A stretch of 64,000 bases of DNA. Source: Clavibacter sepedonicus. Its GTDB lineage: Bacteria > Actinomycetota > Actinomycetes > Actinomycetales > Microbacteriaceae. Every line of letters begins with the position of its first letter. The stretch's first letter is position 1. Location: contig NC_010407.1 of assembly GCF_000069225.1 (NCBI RefSeq), positions 2,976,001 to 3,040,000 on the forward strand, in the 5' to 3' direction. Position numbers and translations under genes: made by a program. The notes below the pieces were generated by a model, which saw nothing but the letters and a program-made list of their open reading frames with translations, was not told where the DNA came from and did not search any database. Below are positions 54,492 to 62,989 of this stretch, in pieces.

Positions 54492-54576
54492 CCGGAGGCC
54501 ACCTCCGGACGACCAGCCCGGCGGGAGCCCCCGAGATCCGGCGCGCGCGTCGCCGCGCGGCCGCCCTCGGGGGCTC
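54492..54576. terminator. Two hairpins between HAD and protease genes
   Basis: CCGGAGG and CCTCCGG (54492-54508, 3-nt loop) form a hairpin just after the HAD stop. GAGCCCCCGAG (54525-54535) pairs perfectly with CTCGGGGGCTC (54566-54576), enclosing a GC-rich 30-nt loop, and ends 7 bp before the protease stop. Together they can terminate both converging genes. Confidence 0.6.
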
Positions 54577-54582
54577 GGCCGC

Positions 54583-55674
54583 TCAGCCCCGACCGTCGCG
54601 GTCGGCCTGGGCGAGCATCCGCTTCGTCAACTCGCTCGGCACCGCTGCCTCCAGGTAGACCTCCCCGGCGCTCCCGGAGGTGACGCCGCGGACGAAGCCC
54701 CTGCCGGTCTTCGCGTCGAACCGGTCGACCCAGGGCCCTCCGGACCCGCCGCCTTCGAACCCGCAGCCCTCTGCGGCCATGACCCCTGCGTGGCCCGAGT
54801 CCACGGTCGAGGTCCGGCACGCGGACAGGCGAGCACCGCCGAGGCGGTTGACCGGATACGCGAGCAGTTCGATGGGGAGGCCGGACGGCGCGGCACCGAT
54901 GGTCAGGCCGTCACCTCCCACGATGGACCCCAGCGACCGGCCGGCGGGGTCCGGGGCGGTCACCGCGAAGCCGATGTCCGTCGCCGCCACGTCCGAGGGT
55001 ATGGGTCCCTCGCTCCCCTTCGTTATCCATGCCGTGCTCGTGAGCAGGTGCTTCTCGGGGAAGTGTCCGAACGGGGCTCGGCCGTCGACATAGCCCGGCA
55101 CGAATTCCCAGTGCCGCTGCCACCCCCCGCCCTGGCCGGTGTGCACGCAGTGCCCCGCCGTCATGACGACCCGGCCGCTCGGGGTGTTGATCGCCACTCC
55201 CGAGCAGGCGTATCGGTGGACCTCTCCGGGGTCCGTGTAGAAGACCCTGCCGACCACGGCCGATCCCCGCGGCTCCTCGAAGGCCTGCGGACCCACCGCG
55301 GCCGACGTCGGCGCGGCAGGCTGCGCCAGGGTCTCCATCCGCGCGACCGCAGCGGAGCCGCTCTCCTCGTCGGGGACACCGGACGCGTCAGGGTGTCCGG
55401 GATCCGACAGGGACGTCGGAACGGGAGCCTCTATCGCGGTCCGCATCCGCTCCGGCGTCCAGTACTCGGTGGACGACACGTCGGATGCCGTCTCGCCGGG
55501 CGACTCCACGGTCGCATCGACGATGTCCCCACTGGATGCCTCCCCTCGAGCTGCGGGGGGCGGCAGGGCGGGGCGGGGCGCCGAGCCGGCGGCGGTCGCC
55601 GGGCCCCCGCCCAGCAGGCACGCGGCGACCACCGCGGAGGCGAGGGCCCAACGGGCACCTATCTGCATCATCAT
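54583..55674 (-). CDS. Secreted V8/trypsin-like serine protease with pro-region
   Basis: 363 residues. The start is one of three consecutive ATGs; 55674 is the first and GGGAAG precedes it. The signal peptide runs to about residue 29 (hydrophobic core, ATAA). A 100-residue acidic, Ser/Glu-rich pro-region follows. The S1 triad is visible: His in MTAGHCVH near 173, Asp in ATDIGFAV near 231, Ser in GGGSGGPW near 317. It resembles glutamyl endopeptidase-like enzymes (GSGGP rather than GDSGGP). Distinct from the Chp-type protease at 14450, which has different motifs and six cysteines. Role unknown, perhaps host protein degradation. Confidence 0.85.
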   Translation of the reverse strand: MMMQIGARWALASAVVAACLLGGGPATAAGSAPRPALPPPAARGEASSGDIVDATVESPGETASDVSSTEYWTPERMRTAIEAPVPTSLSDPGHPDASGVPDEESGSAAVARMETLAQPAAPTSAAVGPQAFEEPRGSAVVGRVFYTDPGEVHRYACSGVAINTPSGRVVMTAGHCVHTGQGGGWQRHWEFVPGYVDGRAPFGHFPEKHLLTSTAWITKGSEGPIPSDVAATDIGFAVTAPDPAGRSLGSIVGGDGLTIGAAPSGLPIELLAYPVNRLGGARLSACRTSTVDSGHAGVMAAEGCGFEGGGSGGPWVDRFDAKTGRGFVRGVTSGSAGEVYLEAAVPSELTKRMLAQADRDGRG

Positions 55675-55948
55675 GTACTTCCCATCACTTCCCGGGCCGG
55701 GCCGGGCCGCGCCACGCCACGCCACGGCGCGCCACGGCCCACCCGCATCACGATGACGACGGAGACCCCCGGAGGGCACGGTAGCCAGAATCGCGGGTCG
55801 GAGGCCGGCGGCCTGCACAGCACGACGCCGCGATGGGGCGACGACGGGACCGCCCGGCTGCCGGGTCGCCACCTCCTCCAGACCGCGCACCGTCATCCGG
55901 CGACTCCGGCTGGGTGCGCCCGGCCCAGTGGGATATAAAGGACGGACA
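55675..55948. other. Intergenic region, divergent protease and rib operon promoters
   Basis: No gene is seen. 55691-55740 holds short imperfect tandem copies of GGGCC and CCACG. TATAAA at 55934-55939 is the best -10 for the rib operon, placing transcription start just before the riboswitch; no good -35 is evident. The protease promoter was not identified. Confidence 0.5.
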
Positions 55949-56089
55949 CGTGCTCCGGGGTCGGTGGAAATCCGAGCCGGCGGTGACAGTCCGCGAACGG
56001 ACGATGCGCGACCGGGTCCCCGGGAGCCTCGTCCGCCGATCCGGTGGGAATCCGGGACCGACGGTGAGAGTCCGGATGGGAGGCGCACG
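55949..56089 (+). promoter_or_regulatory. FMN riboswitch (RFN element)
   Basis: The RFN consensus is clear: GGGGTCGGTGGAAATCCG, then GCCGGCGGTGACAGTCCGCG, a variable stem, then GATCCGGTGGGAATCCGG, GACCGACGGTGAGAGTCCGG and ATGGGAGG. CGTGC (55949-55953) and GCACG (56085-56089) close the outer stem. It lies 72 bp before ribD and should lower riboflavin synthesis when FMN is plentiful. With no obvious intrinsic terminator before ribD, control is probably at translation. CGGACGA (55998-56004) of the variable stem recurs at the ribD ribosome site (56148-56154). Confidence 0.93.
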
Positions 56090-56161
56090 CGGCGCCAGCG
56101 ACCCTGCCGGCGTCGAGGTCTCGTCGACCGCGCCCGGAGTCCGTCCACGGACGAGGACACC

Positions 56162-57229
56162 ATGCACGACGGCCCGACGGCACCCGAGGCGCACGCCCTC
56201 GCACCCGGCGATCCCGCGCTCGAGCGCGCGATGCGCCGCGGCCTCGAGCTCGCCGCCGAAGGGCCCGCGTGGGGGCCGAACCCGCGCGTCGGCTGCGTGA
56301 TCCTCGACGCCTCCGGCCGCGTCATCGCCGAGGGCCGCCATCGCGGCGCCGGATCCGCGCACGCCGAGGTCGACGCCCTCCGGCAGCTGCCCGCGGGCGG
56401 GGCGCGCGGCGCCACCGCCGTCGTCACGCTCGAGCCCTGCAACCACACCGGGCGCACCGGTCCGTGCGCCGCCGCGCTCGTCGAGGCCGGTGTCGCGCGC
56501 GTCGCGTACGCCGTCGCGGACCCGGGCGCCGAGTCGTCCGGCGGCGCGGCCCGGCTGCGCGCCGCGGGCGTCGAGGTCGTGCCCGGCGTGCTCGCCGACG
56601 AGGCCGCGGCGTTCCTGCAGGTGTGGCTCGGATCCGCGTCGCTCGGCCGCCCCTTCGTCACGGCGAAGTGGGCCTCCAGCCTCGACGGGCGCATCGCCGC
56701 CGCCGACGGCTCGAGCCGCTGGATCACCGGGACCGCCGCCCGGGAGGACGTGCACCGCCGCCGCGCCGAGGCCGACGCGATCCTCGTGGGCACCGGCACC
56801 GTGCTGGCCGACGACCCCGCGCTCACCGCCCGGCGGCCCGACGGGATCCCCTACCCGCACCAGCCCGCGCCCGTCGTGCTCGGCGACCGCGCGATCCCCG
56901 ACGACGCGGCCGTGCACCGCCACCCGCGCCGCCTGATCCGCCTTCCCGGCCACGACCCGGCCGCCGCGCTCGACGAGCTCGGGAACCGGGGCATCCGGCA
57001 CGTGTTCGTGGAGGGCGGCCCCACGATCGTCTCCGCGCTTCTCGCCGCCGGCCTCGTGGACGAGGTGGTCGCCTACCTCGCGCCCGTGCTGCTCGGCGGC
57101 CCCCGCACCGCGACCGGCGACCTCGGCGTGCCGAGCATGCCGGACGCCCACCGACTCACCCTCATCAGCACGACGCGGCTCGGGGACGACCTCCTCGTGA
57201 TCGCGCGACCCACCACGGAAGGCCAGTGA
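56162..57229 (+). CDS. ribD: Bifunctional riboflavin deaminase/reductase
   Basis: Performs the deamination and side-chain reduction steps of riboflavin synthesis. 355 residues from ATG 56162, with GAGGA at 56153-56157. The deaminase zinc site is AHAEVDAL near 67-74 and EPCNHTGRTGPCAA near 97-110. The reductase domain starts near 155 with PFVTAKWASSLDGRIAAADGSSRWITG and includes DAILVGTGTVLADDP and FVEGGPTIVSALLAAGLVDE. The FMN riboswitch lies directly upstream. Stop overlaps ribE's ATG by one base. Confidence 0.96.
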   Translation: MHDGPTAPEAHALAPGDPALERAMRRGLELAAEGPAWGPNPRVGCVILDASGRVIAEGRHRGAGSAHAEVDALRQLPAGGARGATAVVTLEPCNHTGRTGPCAAALVEAGVARVAYAVADPGAESSGGAARLRAAGVEVVPGVLADEAAAFLQVWLGSASLGRPFVTAKWASSLDGRIAAADGSSRWITGTAAREDVHRRRAEADAILVGTGTVLADDPALTARRPDGIPYPHQPAPVVLGDRAIPDDAAVHRHPRRLIRLPGHDPAAALDELGNRGIRHVFVEGGPTIVSALLAAGLVDEVVAYLAPVLLGGPRTATGDLGVPSMPDAHRLTLISTTRLGDDLLVIARPTTEGQ

Positions 57230-57900
57230 TGTTCACAGGGATCATCGAGGAGCGCGGACGCGTCCTCGCGCTCGACGCCGAGGGCGACTCCGCCCGGATC
57301 ACGGTGGAGGCGCCGCTCGCGGTGTCCGACGCCCGGCACGGCGACTCCATCAGCGTCGATGGCGTGTGCCTCACGGTCGTCGCGCAGACGCCCGAGGGCT
57401 TCACGGCCGACGTCATGCGGCAGACGCTCGTGATGAGCTCGCTCGGCCGGCTCGGCGTGGGCGACCGCGTGAACCTCGAGCGCGCCGCGCGCGTGGGCGA
57501 CCGGCTCGGCGGCCACATCGTGCAGGGGCACGTCGACGGCACGGGGCGCCTGCTCGCGACGACGCCGGGCGAGGCGTGGCGGATCCTCCGCTTCTCGCTG
57601 CCCGCCGAGCTCTCGCCGCTCGTGGTCGACCGCGGATCCATCACGGTGCAGGGCGTCAGCCTCACCGTGAGCGCGGTCAGCCCCACGGACACCCCGGACG
57701 CCGACGCGTGGTTCGAGGTGTCGCTCATCCCTGAGACGCTCGCCGCGACGACGCTGGGCGCGCTCGAGCTCGGCGACGAGGTCAACCTCGAGACCGACGT
57801 GCTCGCGCGGCACGTGCAGCGGATGCTCGCGCTCGACGCGCGCCGCGACAGTGCCTCCGCGACCGACGCCGCCTCCGCGACCGGGGAGGCCCGCGCGTGA
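57229..57900 (+). CDS. ribE: Riboflavin synthase alpha subunit
   Basis: Dismutates two lumazines to riboflavin. 223 residues. The two-fold repeat of the family is plain: MFTGIIEERGRVLAL and ISVDGVCLTVV in the first half, GHIVQGHVDGTGRLL and ITVQGVSLTVSAV in the second. VNLERAARVGDRLGGH and VNLETDVLARHVQR are the conserved ends of each barrel. The last 20 residues are an Ala/Ser-rich tail. Its stop overlaps the next GTG. Confidence 0.96.
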   Translation: MFTGIIEERGRVLALDAEGDSARITVEAPLAVSDARHGDSISVDGVCLTVVAQTPEGFTADVMRQTLVMSSLGRLGVGDRVNLERAARVGDRLGGHIVQGHVDGTGRLLATTPGEAWRILRFSLPAELSPLVVDRGSITVQGVSLTVSAVSPTDTPDADAWFEVSLIPETLAATTLGALELGDEVNLETDVLARHVQRMLALDARRDSASATDAASATGEARA

Positions 57901-59258
57901 GCCTCGCCGACATCCCCGCGGCGCTGCAGGAGCTGCGCGCCGGCCGGCCCGTGATCGTCGTCGACGACGAGGGCCGCGAGAACGAGGGCGACGTGCTGCT
58001 CGCCGCCGAGTCCGCATCGCCCGAGTGGGTGGCCTGGCTTGTGAAGCACTCGTCGGGCTTCATCTGCGCGCCCATGACGAACGAGATCGCCGACCGGCTG
58101 GAGCTGCCGCTCATGGTGGCCGACAACCGGGATCCGCGCGGCACCGCGTACACGGTGTCCGTCGACGCGGCCGACCGGCTCTCCACCGGCATCAGCGCCT
58201 CCGACCGCGCGCACACCCTGCGCGTGCTCGCCGACCTCGGCAGCGTGCCGACGAGCCTGCACCGGCCGGGCCACATCCTGCCGCTGCGCGCGGTGGACGG
58301 CGGCGTGCGCGAGCGCGACGGCCACACCGAGGCGGCGGTGGACCTGCTCACGCTCGCGGGCCTCACGCCCGTCGGCGCGATCAGCGAGATCGTGCAGGAC
58401 GACGGCGAGATGATGCGCCTCCCCGGCCTCCTCGCCCTCGGCGAGCGCGAGGGCGTGCTGGTCGTCACGATCGCGGCGCTCACGGCGCACCTGGAGGAGT
58501 TCCACTGCGACCGGCCGCTGGAGGCCGCCGTGGCGATCCCCGAGGCGTCGCGCGTGATCTTCGAGGTCGAGACCACGGTCCCCACCACGCACGGCTCGGT
58601 GAAGCTGCGCGCGTACCGGGATCGCACCACGGGCGCCGACCACGTGGCGATCGTCGCCGGCGAGCCGCGCGCGCACGGCACGCTGGTGCGTGTCCACTCG
58701 GAGTGCCTGACGGGCGAGGCGCTCGGATCCCTCAAGTGCGAGTGCGGGCCGCAGCTCGACGCCGCGCTCGACGAGATCCAGCGGGACGGCGGCGTGGTCG
58801 TCTACCTGCGCGGGCACGAGGGACGCGGGATCGGCCTCATCAACAAGCTGCGCGCGTACCGGCTGCAGGAGGACGGCTTCGACACGCTCGACGCCAACGT
58901 CGCCCTCGGCCTGCCGGCGGACGCGCGCGACTACGGGGCGGCCTCGGCGATCCTGCAGGAGATGGGCATCGAGGACGTGCGCCTGCTCACGAACAACCCC
59001 GAGAAGGTGCGGCAGCTCGAGGCGCACGGCGTCGAGGTCACCGAGCGCGTGCCGCTCGTCGTGGGCGTCAACGAGGTGAACGCCGGCTACCTCGAGACGA
59101 AGCGCGACCGCATGGGGCACCGGATGGTGCTCGACACCGACATGCACATCGGATCCGATGCCTACCCGGACGCCGAGGCGCCCGACGGGCTGACCACCAC
59201 CACGTCCGGCCCGGGCACGACCACCATCACCACGACTCCCGAGGAGGAGACCGCATGA
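57897..59258 (+). CDS. ribBA: Bifunctional DHBP synthase/GTP cyclohydrolase II
   Basis: Supplies both precursors of the lumazine pathway. 453 residues from GTG 57897. The RibB half has DDEGRENEGDVLLAAE near 22-37 (metal and substrate acids) and DRAHTLRVLAD with the TSLHRPGHILPLRA loop. The RibA half has zinc cysteines in CLTGEALGSLKCECG near 271-285, LRGHEGRGIGLINKLRAY near 303-320 and LLTNNPEKV. The C-terminal 30 residues are a Thr/Pro-rich tail. GTGA overlap with ribE, ATGA overlap with ribH. Confidence 0.96.
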   Translation: MSLADIPAALQELRAGRPVIVVDDEGRENEGDVLLAAESASPEWVAWLVKHSSGFICAPMTNEIADRLELPLMVADNRDPRGTAYTVSVDAADRLSTGISASDRAHTLRVLADLGSVPTSLHRPGHILPLRAVDGGVRERDGHTEAAVDLLTLAGLTPVGAISEIVQDDGEMMRLPGLLALGEREGVLVVTIAALTAHLEEFHCDRPLEAAVAIPEASRVIFEVETTVPTTHGSVKLRAYRDRTTGADHVAIVAGEPRAHGTLVRVHSECLTGEALGSLKCECGPQLDAALDEIQRDGGVVVYLRGHEGRGIGLINKLRAYRLQEDGFDTLDANVALGLPADARDYGAASAILQEMGIEDVRLLTNNPEKVRQLEAHGVEVTERVPLVVGVNEVNAGYLETKRDRMGHRMVLDTDMHIGSDAYPDAEAPDGLTTTTSGPGTTTITTTPEEETA

Positions 59259-59737
59259 GCGGACACGGAGCACCCGAGATCGACCCCACCGCGCTCGACG
59301 GGACGGGCCTCGCGGTCACCGTCGTCGCCGGACGCTGGCACGACGAGATCAGCGCGGGTCTCCTCGCGGGCGCGCAGCGCGTGCTCGACGCGGCGGGCGT
59401 CACCACCACGGTGATCCGCGTGCCCGGCAGCTTCGAGCTGCCCGTGGTCGCGCGCGCGGCGCTCGACGCGGGGGCCGACGCGGTCGTCGCGCTCGGGGTC
59501 ATCATCCGCGGGGGCACGCCGCACTTCGAGTACGTGTCCGACGCCGCGACCTCGGGCCTCACGCAAGCGTCGCTCCTCACGGGCAAGCCGGTCGGCTTCG
59601 GGCTGCTCACGCTCGACGACGAGCAACAGGGCCTCGACCGCGCGGGGCTCCCTGACTCCAAGGAGGACAAGGGCGCGGAGGCGGCCGAGGCGGCGGTGAC
59701 GACGGCGCTGCTGCTGAAGGCCATCCGCGGGGCCTGA
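59255..59737 (+). CDS. ribH: 6,7-dimethyl-8-ribityllumazine synthase
   Basis: Joins the two precursors to lumazine in an oligomeric shell. 160 residues from ATG 59255. VVAGRWHDEIS near 22-32, VPGSFELPVVARAAL near 54-68, and GVIIRGGTPHFEYVSDA near 80-96 with the catalytic His are family hallmarks. FGLLTLDDEQQGLDRAG near 116-132 matches the C-terminal region. Completes the rib operon, separated by 19 bp from the operator of the next operon. Confidence 0.96.
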   Translation: MSGHGAPEIDPTALDGTGLAVTVVAGRWHDEISAGLLAGAQRVLDAAGVTTTVIRVPGSFELPVVARAALDAGADAVVALGVIIRGGTPHFEYVSDAATSGLTQASLLTGKPVGFGLLTLDDEQQGLDRAGLPDSKEDKGAEAAEAAVTTALLLKAIRGA

Positions 59738-59755
59738 CCCGCCGCCCGCCCGGTT

Positions 59756-59784
59756 TTGATATCGAGAACGGGTATCAGTAAGGT
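59756..59784 (+). promoter_or_regulatory. Promoter covered by Fur/Zur-like operator
   Basis: -35 TTGATA (59756-59761), 17-nt spacer, -10 TAAGGT (59779-59784). TGATA (59757-59761) and TATCA (59773-59777) form the arms of a 21-bp inverted repeat that covers the -35 and spacer. GATATCGAGAACGGGTATC matches the Fur-box GATAATGATAATCATTATC at 12 of 19 positions. Which metal regulator binds, if any, is inference; the operon it controls favours a metal. Confidence 0.6.
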
Positions 59785-59838
59785 CGTCGGGAGTGCCGCC
59801 GGAGAGTCCGGCATCGGGCGCGGACGGACGGGGGCCCG

Positions 59839-60693
59839 GTGCATCCCGCCCTCGACGTCCGCTCCCTCTCGATCGCGATCGACCGCACGTCACTCGTCCA
59901 CGGCGTCGACCTCCGCGTCGGCGCCGGCGAGCGGGTGGCGCTGGTGGGCGCGTCCGGATCCGGCAAGTCGCTCACGGCGCAGGCCGTGCTGGGGACGCTG
60001 CCGCCCGGCTCCGCGGTGCGCGGCGTCGTCGAGCTCGGCGGGCGCACGGTCACACCTGCCACGCCCCGGCAGCGCCTCGGACGCGTCGCCGCCGTGCAGC
60101 AGGACTCGCTCGCCGCGCTGAACCCGCTGGTCACGGTCGGCGCGCAGCTGGTCGCGGCGCTGCGTGCGGCACGGGCGCGCGGATCCGCCGCTGACGGCGG
60201 GCTCCTCACCCGGCGCGACGCCCGGCGCGAGGTGGTCGCGCTCCTCACCGAGGTGGGCATCGAGGATCCGGACGGCGCGCTCCCCGCCTTCGCCGCCGAG
60301 CTGTCGGGCGGCCAGCGCCAGCGCGTGTGCCTCGCGCTCGCGCTCCTCTGCCGCGCCGACCTGCTGCTGGCCGACGAGCCGACCACCGCGCTCGACGTCG
60401 TGACGCAGGCGCGCGTGGTCGACGTGATCCGCCGCCGCCTCGACGCGACCGGGCAGGCGCTCCTCTTCATCACGCACGACCTCGCGGTGGCCGCGGCGCT
60501 GTGCGACCGGGTCGTCGTGCTCGAGGCCGGCCGCGTGGTCGAGGCCGGGTCGATGCGCGAGCTCGTGCGGCGGCCGCGGCACGCGTACAGCCGGGCGCTC
60601 GTCGCGGCGGCGGCTCGGCGGGTGCCGGGGGGATCCACCGGACCGGTCGCGGCGTCGGCCTCTCCCCCGCTCGGCGCGGCGGCGGCCCGATGA
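59839..60693 (+). CDS. Peptide/nickel-type ABC transporter ATPase 1 (DppD/CntD-like)
   Basis: 284 residues from GTG 59839. Walker A GASGSGKSLT near 37-46, AVQQDSLAALNPLVTVG near 91-107 (the Q-loop typical of Opp/Dpp ATPases), signature LSGGQRQRVCLALAL near 155-169, Walker B LLLADEPTTALDV near 174-186. The C-terminal segment is short and lacks the usual Cys-rich iron-sulfur tail of many DppD proteins. First gene of a coupled operon with a second ATPase, an MFS protein and a binding protein. No permease gene lies before it; they may follow the binding protein beyond the window. Confidence 0.88.
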   Translation: MHPALDVRSLSIAIDRTSLVHGVDLRVGAGERVALVGASGSGKSLTAQAVLGTLPPGSAVRGVVELGGRTVTPATPRQRLGRVAAVQQDSLAALNPLVTVGAQLVAALRAARARGSAADGGLLTRRDARREVVALLTEVGIEDPDGALPAFAAELSGGQRQRVCLALALLCRADLLLADEPTTALDVVTQARVVDVIRRRLDATGQALLFITHDLAVAAALCDRVVVLEAGRVVEAGSMRELVRRPRHAYSRALVAAAARRVPGGSTGPVAASASPPLGAAAAR

Positions 60694-61547
60694 CGGATGC
60701 GCTGCACCCCCTCGGCGGCTCGACGGACGCGCTGTCCGCGACCGGGATCTCGCACCGCTACCCGCCGCGGCGCGACCCCGCCGCACGGCGCACCGCCCGG
60801 GCTGCGCGCGCGTCCGGCGCCCCCGGCCCCGCGCCCGCGCTCGACGACGTGTCGTTCCGCGTCGCGCCCGGCGAGACGATCGGGATCGTGGGCCGCTCCG
60901 GATCCGGCAAGTCGACCCTCCTGCGCGTGCTGCTCGCGCTCGAGGCCCCGACCGCGGGCACGGTGGCGCTTGGCGACCGGACCGTCGCGCCCGGCCGCGC
61001 CTCCGCGCTCCGCTGGTACCGGCGGCGCGTGCAGGCGGTGCCGCAGGATCCGGGCGCGAGCCTCGAGCCGCGCATGACCGTGCGGCAGCTGATCCGCGAG
61101 CCGCTCCGCCGCCTCGACGTGCCGGGCGACCACGCCGCGATCGTCGCGCGCGCCCTCGACGACGTCGGCCTCGCCGCGTCCCTCGCCGACCGCCGCCCGC
61201 GCGAGCTCTCCGGCGGGCAGGCGCAGCGCGTGGCGCTCGCCCGGGCCATCGCGACCTCGCCCGGGATCCTCCTCGCCGACGAGCCCGTGAGCGGGGTGGA
61301 CCTGCCGCTGCGGGACCGGATCATCGCGCTGCTCGGCGACCTCGTGCGCGAGCGCGGCCTCGGCCTGGTGCTCGTGTCGCACGACCTCGACGCCGTCGCG
61401 CGGCTCTGCGGACGGAGCGTGGTGCTCGCGGGCGGGCGGGTCGTGGAGGAGGGGCCGACCGGGCGCCTGCTCGCCGACCCCGGGCATCCGGCCACGCGCG
61501 AGCTCGCCGACGCCGTGCCGCGGCTGCCGGGAGCACTCACCGCATGA
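60690..61547 (+). CDS. Peptide/nickel-type ABC transporter ATPase 2 (DppF/CntF-like)
   Basis: 285 residues; ATG 60690 overlaps the previous stop as ATGA. Walker A GRSGSGKSTLLRVLL near 68-82, Q-loop AVPQDPGASLEPRMTVRQLI near 118-137, signature LSGGQAQRVALARAI near 175-189, Walker B ILLADEPVSGVDL near 194-206. The insertion RRDPAARRTARAARASGAPGP before the first strand is unusual. Forms the second nucleotide-binding domain of the importer with the preceding gene. Confidence 0.88.
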   Translation: MTDALHPLGGSTDALSATGISHRYPPRRDPAARRTARAARASGAPGPAPALDDVSFRVAPGETIGIVGRSGSGKSTLLRVLLALEAPTAGTVALGDRTVAPGRASALRWYRRRVQAVPQDPGASLEPRMTVRQLIREPLRRLDVPGDHAAIVARALDDVGLAASLADRRPRELSGGQAQRVALARAIATSPGILLADEPVSGVDLPLRDRIIALLGDLVRERGLGLVLVSHDLDAVARLCGRSVVLAGGRVVEEGPTGRLLADPGHPATRELADAVPRLPGALTA

Positions 61548-62989
61548 CCGCGCCCCACCCGACCGGACCCGCGGGCCCGGGCACCGCCGCGCCCGGCCCC
61601 GTGCTGCCCAGCCCCGGCCGCCCCGGCCCCGCCCGACCCGGGACGGCACCGCGCGCCGCCCGCACCGGATCCCCGCCCGCCGCCGTCCTGCTCGCCAGCC
61701 AGCTCGTGTTCAACCTCGGCTTCTACGCGGTCGTGCCGTTCCTCGCCGTCGTGATGCGCGACGACCTCGGCCTCGGCGCGCTCGCGATCGGCCTGGTGCT
61801 CGGCGCCCGCACCTTCAGCCAGCAGGGGCTGTTCCTCCTCGGCGGGATGCTCGCCGACCGGTTCGGCCCGCGCACCCTGATCGCCGCCGGCTGCGTCGTG
61901 CGGGTGTCCGGCTACCTGGGGCTCGCGCTGGCCGCCGACCTGGTCGGATTCCTGGTCGGCGCGATCCTCACGGGGCTGGGCGGCGCGCTGTTCAGCCCCG
62001 CGCTGCAGAGCCTCGTCGCATCCGCCGACGTGCGGGCGCGCGCCTCCCGGCTGCCCGGCCGGCCGTCGCTGTTCGCGGCGCTCGTGCTGGTCGGCGAGGT
62101 CGGCGCCGCGGTGGGTCCGCTCGCCGGGGCGGCGCTGCTCGGGCTGGGGTTCTCGGCGACCGTGCTCGTGGGCGCGGCGCTGTTCGCGGCCGTCGGCGTG
62201 GCGCTCTGGTGCGTCATCCCGGCGGACGCGGGGCGGGTGGTCGCGGCGTCGGCCGCACCGGTCGGATCTGCCCCGCCCGCCGACCGCTGGGCCGCCGTCC
62301 GCGACCGCCGCTTCCTCGCCTTCTCCGCCATGTTCGCCGTCGACCTCGTCGCCTACAACCAGCTCTACCTCGGGCTGCCGCTCGAGCTCGCGCGGGCGGG
62401 CGCCGGCACCGCGGCGGTCGGATCCGCGTTCCTCGCGGTCTCGCTCCTCACGATCGCGCTGCAGTGGCCCGTCGCGCTCCTCGCGAAGCGGCTCGGACCC
62501 GGCCGCGCGCTCGCCTGCGGCTTCGGCACCACCGCGACGGGCTTCGCGGCGCTCGCACTCGCGTCCGTCGTGCCGCCGCCCGCGGGTGCCGAGCTCGTGC
62601 CCGCCGCGATCCTCGTCGTGTGCCTCACGCTCGGCCACATGACCGCGGGCCCCGTGACCATGGAGCTCGTCCCGTCCTTCGCCGCCGGACGCCCGACCGC
62701 GTCGTACTACGGGCTGCTCGCCAGCTGCGGCGGCGTCGCCGTGCTCGTCGCCGGCGGCGTGGTCGGATCCCTCCTCGACGACGCGCCCGCCGTCGCCTGG
62801 GGGATCCTCGCCGCGCTGCCCGTCGCCGCCGCCGTGGGCCTGCCCCGGCTGCTGCCCGCGCCGCCGCCCGCCCCTGCGCATGCGGCCCGCCCGGCCCGCG
62901 CGACCGCTCCCCCGACCACCACCCCCGATGCCCCGCGCATCGCCGACGATGCCCCGCGCATCCCCGCCGAAGGACCCCATGCCCGCTAG
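61544..62989 (+). CDS. MFS exporter (CntE/MdtH-like), candidate metallophore exporter
   Basis: 481 residues. After a Pro/Gly-rich 45-residue tail come about twelve membrane helices. ASQLVFNLGFYAVVPFLAVVMRDDLGLG near 51-78 and GMLADRFGPRTLIAAG near 105-120 (motif A) are typical of the drug/opine exporter MFS group. The C-terminal 50 residues hold two copies of DAPRI. In Staphylococcus, CntE exports staphylopine and lies in the same operon as the CntABCDF importer; here the MFS gene sits between the ATPases and the binding protein. ATGA overlap with ATPase 2. Drug efflux remains an alternative. Confidence 0.8.
   Translation: MTAPHPTGPAGPGTAAPGPVLPSPGRPGPARPGTAPRAARTGSPPAAVLLASQLVFNLGFYAVVPFLAVVMRDDLGLGALAIGLVLGARTFSQQGLFLLGGMLADRFGPRTLIAAGCVVRVSGYLGLALAADLVGFLVGAILTGLGGALFSPALQSLVASADVRARASRLPGRPSLFAALVLVGEVGAAVGPLAGAALLGLGFSATVLVGAALFAAVGVALWCVIPADAGRVVAASAAPVGSAPPADRWAAVRDRRFLAFSAMFAVDLVAYNQLYLGLPLELARAGAGTAAVGSAFLAVSLLTIALQWPVALLAKRLGPGRALACGFGTTATGFAALALASVVPPPAGAELVPAAILVVCLTLGHMTAGPVTMELVPSFAAGRPTASYYGLLASCGGVAVLVAGGVVGSLLDDAPAVAWGILAALPVAAAVGLPRLLPAPPPAPAHAARPARATAPPTTTPDAPRIADDAPRIPAEGPHAR

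Noticed and set aside
55691..55740. Short GC-rich tandem repeats resembling a CRISPR or satellite
   Set aside because: Units are 5-6 bp and imperfect, with no spacers and no cas genes; simple sequence only.
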